Assembly (NCBI RefSeq): GCF_000021725.1
Contig: NC_012115.1
Span: forward strand, 452,501-516,500
Origin: Nautilia profundicola AmH
GTDB lineage: Bacteria > Campylobacterota > Campylobacteria > Campylobacterales > Nautiliaceae
DNA: 64,000 nt
Direction: 5' to 3'
The notes below the pieces were generated by a model that was given only the letters and a program-made list of their open reading frames with translations, did not search any database and had not been told where the DNA came from. A program made the position numbers and the translations under genes. This document shows positions 56,604-64,000 of the stretch, in pieces; within the stretch, counting starts at the first letter, position 1, and every line of letters starts with the position of its first letter.

Positions 56604-57737
56604 ATGAATGAAGCAACTTTACAAAAAGTAAAAGAGAGAATAGAAGCTCTCAAAAAACTTCCGGGAATGGGAGAGAAAAGCGTTTCTAAAATGCTTGAAG
56701 ACAGTGGATTTACAAGAAGGGATTTTCTAAAATGGTCTGCAGCAATGGCTGCAATGTTAAGCCTTCCAACATCTTTTACACCGCTAATCGCTGAAGCGGC
56801 AGAAGTTAGTGACAGACTTCCTGTTATTTGGTTAAATATGGCGGAATGTACCGGATGTAGTGAAAGTTTAATTAGAAGTGATGCTCCAACAATTGACAAC
56901 TTAATCTTCAATTATATCAATCTTCAATATCATGATACTATCATGGCAGCAGCCGGATGGCAAGCTGAAGAAAACTTAAAAGAAGGTATGGAAAAATTCA
57001 AAGGTAGATATATCCTTTGTGTTGAAGGTGGTATCCCTACAAATATGGACGGACAATATTTAACTATGGGACCACATGCTGAAACAGGACTTGAATTATT
57101 AACAAGAGCTGCAAATGATGCGGCTGCAGTAATTTCTGTTGGTACTTGTTCAAGCTTCGGTGGTATCCAAGCTGCAGCACCAAACCCAACAGGGGCAAAA
57201 GGTGTATATCAAGTAATTAACAAGCCAGTAATTAACGTACCTGGATGTCCTCCAAGTGCTAAAAATATTGTTGGTACAATTCTTTATGTAATTCTTTTCG
57301 GTGCTTTACCTGCAGTTGATAACTTCAACAGACCTAAATTTGCATACGGATTAAGAATTCACGATCTTTGTGAAAGAAGAGGGCACTTTGATGCAGGTGA
57401 ATTCGTAGAACAGTTCGGTGATGCGGGTGCTGAAAACGGATTCTGTTTATATAAAGTAGGATGTAAAGGTCCTTATACATTTAATAACTGTAGTAGAGAG
57501 AGATTTAACCAGCATACATCTTGGCCGGTTCAAGCAGGACACGGTTGTATCGGATGTAGTGAACCTGATTTCTGGGATTCTATGGCTCCGTATGAAGAAC
57601 CTCTTGCAAACAAAAAATATGATTCACCGCTTGCTGATGCAACAGCTGATAGTTACGGTGTAACAATTTTAACAGTAGCTGGTGTGGCAATTGCAGCACA
57701 TGCAGCACTTAGCGCAATTAAAAATCCTAAGGAGTAA
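56604..57737 (+). CDS. hydA: Membrane-bound uptake NiFe hydrogenase small subunit HydA
   Basis: Iron-sulfur subunit of the periplasmic H2-oxidising enzyme. The 377 residues have a long N-terminus with twin-arginine motif TRRDFLKW at about 37-44, cluster ligands CTGCSES, GTCSSFGG, VPGCPPS, then HDLCERRGHFD, CLYKVGCKGP, NCSRERF and GCIGCSEP, and a C-terminal membrane anchor (VTILTVAGVAIAAHAAL). It matches group 1 enzymes such as that of Wolinella succinogenes. Confidence 0.95.
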   Translation: MNEATLQKVKERIEALKKLPGMGEKSVSKMLEDSGFTRRDFLKWSAAMAAMLSLPTSFTPLIAEAAEVSDRLPVIWLNMAECTGCSESLIRSDAPTIDNLIFNYINLQYHDTIMAAAGWQAEENLKEGMEKFKGRYILCVEGGIPTNMDGQYLTMGPHAETGLELLTRAANDAAAVISVGTCSSFGGIQAAAPNPTGAKGVYQVINKPVINVPGCPPSAKNIVGTILYVILFGALPAVDNFNRPKFAYGLRIHDLCERRGHFDAGEFVEQFGDAGAENGFCLYKVGCKGPYTFNNCSRERFNQHTSWPVQAGHGCIGCSEPDFWDSMAPYEEPLANKKYDSPLADATADSYGVTILTVAGVAIAAHAALSAIKNPKE

Positions 57738-57740
57738 TAA

Positions 57741-59480
57741 ATGGCAAAAAGAGTAGTAATTGACCCGATAACAAGAATCGAAGGTCACTTGAGAGTTGAA
57801 GTAGTTGTAGATGAAAACAATAAAATTACAAACGCTTTCTCAAGTGCGACACTTTGGAGAGGTATAGAAGTTATTCTAAAAGGAAGAGATCCAAGAGATG
57901 CAGGATTTATGACTCAAAGAATCTGTGGGGTATGTACATATTCTCACTACAAAGCTGGTATTACAGCTGTTGAAGATGCATTAGGAATCAAACCTCCACT
58001 AAATGCATTACTTACAAGAACATTAATGGATTTCGCACTATTTTTCCATGATCATATCGTTCATTTTTATCAACTACACGCACTTGACTGGGTTGATATT
58101 ATTAGTGCACTTAAAGCAGATCCTAAAAAAGCAAGCGAAGAAGCATTCAAATATGTTCCAAAAGGATACAACCCGATTGCAACTGGTGAAGACGAATTAA
58201 GAGAAGTTCAAAAGAGAGTATCTAAATTCGCTGAAAAAGGTGACTTAGGACCGTTTAAAAACGGATACTGGGGACACAAAACTATGAAATTTACACCTGA
58301 GCAAAACCTAATTGCTCTAAGCCATTATTTAAAAACACTTGAAATGCAAAGAATTGCAGCTCAAATGATGGCTATTTTCGGTGGTAAAAACCCACATCCA
58401 CAAAGTTTAACTGTTGGTGGTGTTACTTGTGTTATGGATTTACAAGATCCTGCAAGACTTGGAGAATACCTAACTAAATTCCAAGAATTAGCTGATTATG
58501 TAAACAGAGCATATTATGCAGATATCGTAATGGCTGCAAGCGCATACGGTACTGAACCAAGTGTTGTTCAAAAAACAAACCTTGGTAATTTCCTAACATA
58601 TAAAACTATGCAAACAGGGCCAAATTCTTGGTTATTTGATGCTTGTGGTTATATTAAAAACCATGACTTAACTAAATTCTATGAAATTGATGAAAGCAAA
58701 ATTACAGAAGAAGCAACACACAGTTGGTACAAAAACCTTGATAATCCTACTCATCCATATGATGAAACAACTGAACCTGAATATACAGGATATGTAGAAG
58801 GTGAAAGTGTAGACGGTCAAGGAAATATCGTTAAAACTAAAGTTGTTAACGAAAAAGGTAAATATTCTTGGATTAAATCACCAAGATACAATGAAGAGCC
58901 AATGGAAGTTGGACCGCTTGCATGTATGGTAGTTAACTATGCGGCAGGTAACAAAAAAGTTCAAAAAGTTGTAAATGAATTCTTAGCTCAAACTGGTCTT
59001 CCTGCAGAAGCACTATTTACAGTACTTGGAAGAACAGCAGCGAGAATGTTACAAACTAAAACAATTGCTGATTACGGTTTAGAGGCATTCAACAACTTAG
59101 TTGAAAACCTTAAAAAAGATCAAACTACAGTTGCGCCATATGTAATTGATGAAACTAAAGAATATAAAGGTAGATTCATCGGTGACGTTCCAAGAGGTAT
59201 GTTATCTCACTGGTGTAGAATTAAAAACGGAAAAATCGAAAACTGGCAGGCTGTAGTTCCATCTACATGGAATGCAGGTCCGGAAGACGGTAGAGGTAAA
59301 AAAGGTGCATATGAAGCAAACCTAATCGGTATGACTTTAGCTGATCCAGCAAAACCTCTTGAAGTAATCAGAAGTATTCATTCATATGACCCATGTATTG
59401 CATGTGCGGTTCACGTAATGGATGTAAAAGGTAAAAAATTAGGTGAGTTTAAAGTAGATCCGCTATATGGCGCATGTTAA
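57741..59480 (+). CDS. hydB: Membrane-bound uptake NiFe hydrogenase large subunit HydB
   Basis: NiFe active-site subunit. The 579 residues carry RICGVCTYSH near residue 58 and DPCIACAVH near the end, followed by a 21-residue tail (VMDVKGKKLG...) that the HydD protease would remove. DVPRGMLSHW is also conserved. Codon use favours highly expressed-type codons as in hydA. It is exported with HydA through the Tat system. Confidence 0.96.
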   Translation: MAKRVVIDPITRIEGHLRVEVVVDENNKITNAFSSATLWRGIEVILKGRDPRDAGFMTQRICGVCTYSHYKAGITAVEDALGIKPPLNALLTRTLMDFALFFHDHIVHFYQLHALDWVDIISALKADPKKASEEAFKYVPKGYNPIATGEDELREVQKRVSKFAEKGDLGPFKNGYWGHKTMKFTPEQNLIALSHYLKTLEMQRIAAQMMAIFGGKNPHPQSLTVGGVTCVMDLQDPARLGEYLTKFQELADYVNRAYYADIVMAASAYGTEPSVVQKTNLGNFLTYKTMQTGPNSWLFDACGYIKNHDLTKFYEIDESKITEEATHSWYKNLDNPTHPYDETTEPEYTGYVEGESVDGQGNIVKTKVVNEKGKYSWIKSPRYNEEPMEVGPLACMVVNYAAGNKKVQKVVNEFLAQTGLPAEALFTVLGRTAARMLQTKTIADYGLEAFNNLVENLKKDQTTVAPYVIDETKEYKGRFIGDVPRGMLSHWCRIKNGKIENWQAVVPSTWNAGPEDGRGKKGAYEANLIGMTLADPAKPLEVIRSIHSYDPCIACAVHVMDVKGKKLGEFKVDPLYGAC

Positions 59481-59490
59481 GGAGTGAACC

Positions 59491-60183
59491 ATGAAATTTT
59501 TAAAACCAATGGGAGAATATCTGGGAGGAATTGAGTTTTCTGCCGGGTATAGATGGCAGCACTGGATAAGGGCAATTTCAATCTTTGCTCTTATCGCAAC
59601 AGGATTTTATATTGCAAATCCTTTTATTACATATGCAAATGTGTCGCCTGAACCTACAAGATTTTTACAGGCATATTTAAGAGAATGGCATATTATTTTC
59701 GGTTTTGCAATGATAGGTGCCGTTTTATATAAAACGTTTTTCTTTTTCTTTTTCAGAGAAGGAAAATACGAAAGAGCTTCACTAAAGGATGCGTTTAATA
59801 TTAAAGTGGCTCTCCAACAAGTTGGATATTATCTATTAATTGCAAAACACCCACATACAAAAGGTGTTTATAACCCGTTACAATTCTGGGCGTATAGTAT
59901 GCTTTATGTATTTTTCTACGGAATTATTTTAACAGGGCTTGCACTTTATGCTGAAGTGTATCATAACGGACTTGGAGCGTTTTTCTATCCGTTAGCTAAA
60001 TCTGTTGAAACATTCTTTGGAGGATTGGCATACGTAAGAATCTGGCATCACATTTTCATGTGGGCTATTATTGTAGTAGTATTCATCCACATTTATATGG
60101 CTGTATATAATGCAGTATTTGGTAAAAACGGTGGTATGGATGCGATTTTCTCAGGAATGAAATGGGAAAAAGAAGACCATTAA
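59491..60183 (+). CDS. hydC: Hydrogenase cytochrome b subunit HydC
   Basis: Anchors HydAB and passes electrons to quinone. The 230 residues have four hydrophobic segments (for example AISIFALIATGFYIANPF and IFMWAIIVVVFIHIYMAVY) and His residues for two haem b groups (YRWQHW, EWHII, RIWHHIF, FIHIY). It follows hydB by 10 bp. Confidence 0.94.
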   Translation: MKFLKPMGEYLGGIEFSAGYRWQHWIRAISIFALIATGFYIANPFITYANVSPEPTRFLQAYLREWHIIFGFAMIGAVLYKTFFFFFFREGKYERASLKDAFNIKVALQQVGYYLLIAKHPHTKGVYNPLQFWAYSMLYVFFYGIILTGLALYAEVYHNGLGAFFYPLAKSVETFFGGLAYVRIWHHIFMWAIIVVVFIHIYMAVYNAVFGKNGGMDAIFSGMKWEKEDH

Positions 60184-60187
60184 TTTC

Positions 60188-60204
60188 TTTCCCCTTTGGG
60201 GAAA
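60188..60204 (+). terminator. Hairpin after hydC
   Basis: TTTCCCC, loop TTT, GGGGAAA, then TTTAATTTT. Likely a partial terminator that lowers expression of hydD and hydE relative to hydABC. Confidence 0.6.
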
Positions 60205-60313
60205 TTTAATTTTACAATGGACAATGTAAAATGGAAAGATTAAAATTTCTTCTTTAATTTATATTGATTTTCCATTTTCCATTGTCTAATTTTCCATATA
60301 AAGAAAGGTTGTT
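60205..60313. repeat. AATGGAAAAT-type simple repeat, inverted, before hydD
   Basis: ACAATGGACAATGTAAAATGGAAAG (about 60216-60239) is followed by its rough inverse GATTTTCCATTTTCCATTGTC (60268-60289), so the RNA could fold into a long hairpin before hydD. Confidence 0.55.
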
Positions 60314-60892
60314 ATGAAAATATTAGTTTTAGGTATAGGGAATATTCTATTCGGAGATGAGGGAATAGGTGTGCATTTGGCAAATTTTATTGATGAAAAA
60401 TATGAGTTTAAGGGTCCTCATCAGGTAGATATAATTGACGGCGGAACTCTTGCTCAAAGACTGATACCGATTATTACGGATTATGATAAAGTGTTTATTT
60501 TTGACTGTGTGGATGTCGATGAAGCAAATATAGGGGATGTGTATTTCTTTGATTTCAGAGATGTGCCTGAGTGTGTGAGCTGGCAGGGAAGTGCACATGA
60601 AGTTGAAATGCTTCAAACTCTACAGATGATTGAAATGATGGGTGACTTGCCTGAAACTAAAATTATCGGAGTAGTTCCTTACGTAATCGGTGAAGATACT
60701 ACGTTTAGTATAACTCCGGAAGTACAAAAAGCTGCAAAACTTATGGAAAAAATACTTATTAATGAGATTAAAAAGTTAGGTGTTGAACCTGTTGTTAAAA
60801 ACGAGAAAGTAACACTTACACAAGTTGCCAAAGATTCGTATAAAAGAGGGGTGCCTGAAGAGTCTCTAAGAGGAATGGAAGTAAATAATTAA
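60314..60892 (+). CDS. hydD: Hydrogenase maturation endopeptidase HydD
   Basis: Cuts the C-terminal tail of HydB after nickel insertion. The 192 residues show GIGNILFGDEGIGVH with the nickel ligand Glu16, FIFDCVDVDE (Asp64) and GSAHEVEM (His95). The C-terminus carries an extra 40 residues rich in Lys and Val. Confidence 0.92.
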   Translation: MKILVLGIGNILFGDEGIGVHLANFIDEKYEFKGPHQVDIIDGGTLAQRLIPIITDYDKVFIFDCVDVDEANIGDVYFFDFRDVPECVSWQGSAHEVEMLQTLQMIEMMGDLPETKIIGVVPYVIGEDTTFSITPEVQKAAKLMEKILINEIKKLGVEPVVKNEKVTLTQVAKDSYKRGVPEESLRGMEVNN

Positions 60893-60968
60893 ACACGGTG
60901 TTAATTAATAATTTGACTTTATAAACCATTAACAATATACTAACACCATTAAAATATAAAGGAAAAAT

Positions 60969-62702
60969 ATGGTATTAAAATTTATTTTTGAATTGGAAAG
61001 TAATAACGGAGTAATAGAAAAAATACTTTTAAGAGTGGCGGACAGATTAAACGTAAGAATAGGCTTAAGCAGGGATTTGAAAAACTTATACGCTTTTATT
61101 GACGGTAACGAAGAAGATATTGAAAATTTTTCAAGAGAACTTTCACATGAGCTTCCTTTGAGTATTTATCTAAAATCACTGAATGCTGAAGTAGTAGAAG
61201 AGTTTAAGGATGATTTAAACAGAGAATTTCCTGAGATAAATCTGCCTCCATGTCCTAAATGTTTGAGTGAAGTAAAAGATCCTGAAAATGAAAATTATTA
61301 TAATCCTTTTCATCACTGTGAGGTGTGCGGATATCGTTTAAGTGAAAAGTTAACAGTGAAAAATGAAAAGTGGAAAGAAAAATTTGTAGATTTGGCTGAC
61401 AAACTTAAAAGTGAAGGCAAAATTTATATTCAGACAATGAACGGAAAGTTTGAAGTTTCTACGAACCTTGAAGATGCCGAGCAGATAGTTGCAGTCGATC
61501 TGGCGGCTGTAGCAACGTATTTTATGAGTTTTGAAGGGGATGCTAAAGCACTTGGAAGTATTGAAAAACCACTTGTAAACTTAAAAACAAATCTTAATTT
61601 TAAAAAAGAATTCGGGCTTTCCAATCCAGCATATTTTGTAAAACTTCCTGATTGTATGGTGCTTGAACTATTATGTGAGGAGATTAAAAGCGATATAAAA
61701 CTTTTAGGACTTAAAAAAACTGAAAAAAGCGATGATTTTTCATTTGAGGTTCCAAATAAAGATGAAATTCCTGTAGCAGTTGTTACCGATACGAAAAATC
61801 ACGATATTTTAATCGCAAAGGGTGAAAGAAGCTTGCTTCCTAAATTTGAAAAATATTTAGGAAAAGATCTAATCGGATATAACGCTAAATATATCGCTTC
61901 ATCAAATGAAAACAAAACTGTTATATATAAAACCGATGAAGAAAAAGAATCAAATGTAAATCTTCCGTTTGCCGGGTATTTCGGTGTGATGAACCAGTGG
62001 GATCTGGAAAATAAGGTTACTATGGGATTTGCGTTTTACAAAGAAGATGAAAATAAAATCATGATGAATTCACCGAAATTCGGACTTGTTGAATATATTG
62101 ACTTTGAATTTAAATTTGAAGACTTTAATGAAATATTTGCGACTATTAAAGTTATGAACGAAACGGGTGAAAAACTTGTCGAAAACTTTAAAAATAAAGC
62201 TCCCGAACTTTTTGAAAACGCTATTAAAGCAAGTCTTGATACTAAAAAGAAAGGAATTGCCTATTTATGGGGGTTAATCGGGATAGTTTTAGGGTTTGCA
62301 GACAATGTCGACGATGCGTATGAGAAACTGCTTGTTTACGCGAACTCAGCAATGGCTAAAAAAGGTCCGAGAATCGATTATAAAATGAAAGATAAAAACC
62401 TTGATCCATTATGGGCGATAAGAACGGCAATGAGCTTTAAACTTGCGGGAGTTGATAACTATTTACTCAGTTTCGGTGTGCTTGAGAGTTTTGCTGAATT
62501 TTTAAGCAATACATACGAAACTGTGGATAAAGAATCTCCGCTAAACGGAGCTGTTATTGTAGGGGATCTTTTTGAGGGTGAATTTTTAAATAAAATTTAT
62601 ACAAACATTAAGAAAAACTTCCCGACTTTCACACCAAAAGCACTTCCTATGAACGGAGCCATCGAAGCATTCGGAAGTGCTGTTATCCTTAGTAAAAGTT
62701 AA
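60969..62702 (+). CDS. hydE: Hydrogenase accessory protein HydE (Campylobacterota type)
   Basis: A 577-residue protein needed for hydrogenase activity in relatives (Wolinella HydE, H. pylori HP0635); the biochemical role is unsettled. Visible: a zinc-finger pair CPKC...CEVCGYR near residues 96-120, like that of HypF, then a long region that resembles the HypF/Kae1 fold (VAVDLAAVATYFMSFEGD, IAYLWGLIGIVLGFADNVDDA). At residues 127-135 (VKNEKWKEK) the DNA matches the simple repeat of the window. Not the unrelated FeFe-hydrogenase HydE. Confidence 0.82.
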   Translation: MVLKFIFELESNNGVIEKILLRVADRLNVRIGLSRDLKNLYAFIDGNEEDIENFSRELSHELPLSIYLKSLNAEVVEEFKDDLNREFPEINLPPCPKCLSEVKDPENENYYNPFHHCEVCGYRLSEKLTVKNEKWKEKFVDLADKLKSEGKIYIQTMNGKFEVSTNLEDAEQIVAVDLAAVATYFMSFEGDAKALGSIEKPLVNLKTNLNFKKEFGLSNPAYFVKLPDCMVLELLCEEIKSDIKLLGLKKTEKSDDFSFEVPNKDEIPVAVVTDTKNHDILIAKGERSLLPKFEKYLGKDLIGYNAKYIASSNENKTVIYKTDEEKESNVNLPFAGYFGVMNQWDLENKVTMGFAFYKEDENKIMMNSPKFGLVEYIDFEFKFEDFNEIFATIKVMNETGEKLVENFKNKAPELFENAIKASLDTKKKGIAYLWGLIGIVLGFADNVDDAYEKLLVYANSAMAKKGPRIDYKMKDKNLDPLWAIRTAMSFKLAGVDNYLLSFGVLESFAEFLSNTYETVDKESPLNGAVIVGDLFEGEFLNKIYTNIKKNFPTFTPKALPMNGAIEAFGSAVILSKS

Positions 62703-62737
62703 TGTCATTTTAACTTTAAAAGGTTATAATTTCAGAG

Positions 62738-62755
62738 AAAGCAAGTTGCTTTTTT
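62738..62755 (+). terminator. Weak hairpin and pyrimidine tract after hydE
   Basis: AAAGC-AAGTT-GCTTT followed by T. A long C/T-only tract with few breaks continues to about 62790. A TATAAT at 62725-62730 lies just before. Confidence 0.4.
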
Positions 62756-62821
62756 CATTTTTTCTCCTTTTTTCCTTTTTCCTCCTTTTTAATTGTTGTA
62801 AAATTTCTAAAAAGGTCTGAG

Positions 62822-64000
62822 TTGAGAATTAAGTATAAAATCAACGGAATAGTTCAAGGCGTCGGATTTAGACCAACTGTATATAAAATTGCAAAAGAGC
62901 TTGATTTAAAAGGATATGTTCTTAATTCAAGCGACGGTGTAATTATTGAAATAGAAGGTGAAAATCAAAATAAATTTATTGAAACGTTAAAAAACAACCT
63001 GCCTCCTTTGGCAAGAATAGATACGATTGAAAAAGAGATACTTGAAAGAAAAAACTACACTGATTTTGAGATAATAGAATCAAAACAGACTACAAAAACT
63101 ACGTCAATTTCTCCTGATATTGCAATATGCGATGAATGTCTTAAAGAGATGTTTGATAAAAACAACAGGCGCTATCTGTTTCCTTTCATAAACTGCACAA
63201 ACTGCGGACCGAGATATACTATTATCAAAGATATACCTTATGACAGAAAAAACACTTCAATGGCAAAATTTAAAATGTGTGAGAAGTGCTACGAAGAATA
63301 TACAAATCCGCTTGATAGAAGATACCATGCCGAACCTACGTGCTGTTTTGAGTGCGGACCCGAATTAAATGTAAAATGGAAAATGGAAAATGGAACATGG
63401 AAAGAATTGAGAATTGAGAATGGAGAATGGAGAATTAAAAAAATTGAATTGATTGCTGAAAAAATAAAAGAAGGAAAAATTGTAGCGATAAAGGGGCTTG
63501 GAGGGTTTCATCTTGTGTGTAACGCTACAAATGAAGAGGCGGTAAAGGAACTTAGACGCAGAAAACAAAGACCAACCAAACCGTTTGCCATGATGTTTAA
63601 GGATTTGGATACGATTAAGGAATACTGTGATTTAAGCGCAAAAGATACAGAACTTATCACCTCAAAAGAAAAACCAATAGTTCTTGTAAAAAAAAGAGTT
63701 GATTTGCCGCAAATAGCGGACGGTATCGACAGATACGGCGTCTTTTTGCCGTATACTCCGGTGCATTATCTTCTTTTTGAATATATTGATTTTCCTATAG
63801 TTGCAACAAGTGCCAACATTTCAGATGAGCCTATTATTAGAGACAGTAACGAGCTTGTTGAAAAACTTGGAAATGTAGTTGATTATATACTTGATAACGA
63901 CAGGGATATAATCAATGCGTGTGACGACAGTGTTGTTCAGGCTGTGGAGTTTGAATATATCACCATGAGATGCGCGAGGGGATATGCTCCATTGATGAAA
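62822..64000 (+). CDS. hypF: Carbamoyltransferase HypF, N-terminal part (runs off the window)
   Basis: Makes the cyanide ligands of NiFe hydrogenases from carbamoyl phosphate. From the TTG at 62822 (AAAAAGG upstream) the frame is open to the window end, 393 codons. Order: acylphosphatase domain (INGIVQGVGFRPTVYKIA, 8-25), two zinc fingers (CDECLKEM...CTNCGPRYT and CEKCYEEY...CCFECGP, about 104-180), then a YrdC-like domain (KIVAIKGLGGFHLVCNA, RRRKQRPTKPFAMM). Between the last zinc finger and YrdC domain, residues about 184-207 are encoded by simple-repeat DNA and look inserted. Confidence 0.94.
   Translation, partial: MRIKYKINGIVQGVGFRPTVYKIAKELDLKGYVLNSSDGVIIEIEGENQNKFIETLKNNLPPLARIDTIEKEILERKNYTDFEIIESKQTTKTTSISPDIAICDECLKEMFDKNNRRYLFPFINCTNCGPRYTIIKDIPYDRKNTSMAKFKMCEKCYEEYTNPLDRRYHAEPTCCFECGPELNVKWKMENGTWKELRIENGEWRIKKIELIAEKIKEGKIVAIKGLGGFHLVCNATNEEAVKELRRRKQRPTKPFAMMFKDLDTIKEYCDLSAKDTELITSKEKPIVLVKKRVDLPQIADGIDRYGVFLPYTPVHYLLFEYIDFPIVATSANISDEPIIRDSNELVEKLGNVVDYILDNDRDIINACDDSVVQAVEFEYITMRCARGYAPLMK

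Noticed and set aside
60969-62702. Radical SAM HydE of FeFe-hydrogenase maturation
   Set aside because: There is no CxxxCxxC motif; the zinc finger and the position after hydABCD fit the unrelated Campylobacterota HydE.

Overview
The window reads as chromosome of a hydrogen-oxidising, nitrate-respiring member of the Campylobacterota (former Epsilonproteobacteria), most likely a deep-sea-vent Nautiliales such as Nautilia, Caminibacter or Lebetimonas. The evidence is the napAGHBFLD order with the epsilon-specific napL, a Wolinella-type hydABCDE hydrogenase set, a CetA/CetB-like split aerotaxis pair, a fused ResB-CcsA cytochrome c synthase, HQWRxPL-type histidine kinases, and strongly A+T-rich DNA with short or overlapping gene junctions. 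The exact genus is inference.

Layout. 1-3.6 kb (minus): pyrH-rpoZ-spoT-tyrS. 3.8-9.5 kb (plus): rluD, an FlpA-like fibronectin-III lipoprotein, trmB, ftsE, ftsX and an EnvC-like protein. 9.8-11.9 kb: rho and murI. 11.9-13.0 kb: two toxin-antitoxin modules placed tail to tail, one with a frameshifted antitoxin. 13.0-20.8 kb: an accessory-looking stretch with an SDR enzyme, a spore-photoproduct-lyase-like radical SAM protein, a giant Asn/Asp-rich secreted protein, a nucleoside phosphorylase, DUF309 and a phosphoribosyltransferase, separated by low-complexity repeats. 20.9-23.3 kb: a fused TIGR03546/TIGR03545-like protein and tRNA-Met and tRNA-Phe. 23.4-28.8 kb (minus): one tightly overlapping operon from ribA to rodA that includes an aerotaxis pair. 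28.9-33.2 kb: argF, peroxiredoxin, PerR-like regulator, DUF503 and pyruvate kinase. 33.3-43.2 kb: periplasmic nitrate reductase, a divergent two-component system and a NapC/NrfH-type quinol dehydrogenase. 43.4-53.5 kb: cytochrome c and haem biosynthesis. 53.5-64 kb: hydrogenase genes, namely hypA, a TetR regulator with a small cytoplasmic NiFe hydrogenase, hydABCDE, and hypF running off the end.

The genes fit one physiology. HydABC passes electrons from H2 to the quinone pool, and a NapC-like cytochrome and Nap use them to reduce nitrate. The haem and cytochrome c genes supply cofactors, and HypA, HypF, HydD and HydE mature the hydrogenase. The two-component system between napA and the napC-like gene is a good candidate for their regulator, because both flanking promoters carry a direct repeat of (A/G)GCAC half-sites with 11-bp spacing.

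The most interesting points are: the TetR-linked cytoplasmic hydrogenase whose large subunit ends at the last active-site motif; simple-repeat DNA that seems to have inserted in frame into hypF and hydE; the shared 11-bp-spaced repeat at nap and napC; an antitoxin broken at an A8 run; a YefM-YoeB operator with a TGTACA core; and an FlpA-like lipoprotein that keeps a motif resembling the Campylobacter fibronectin-binding site.
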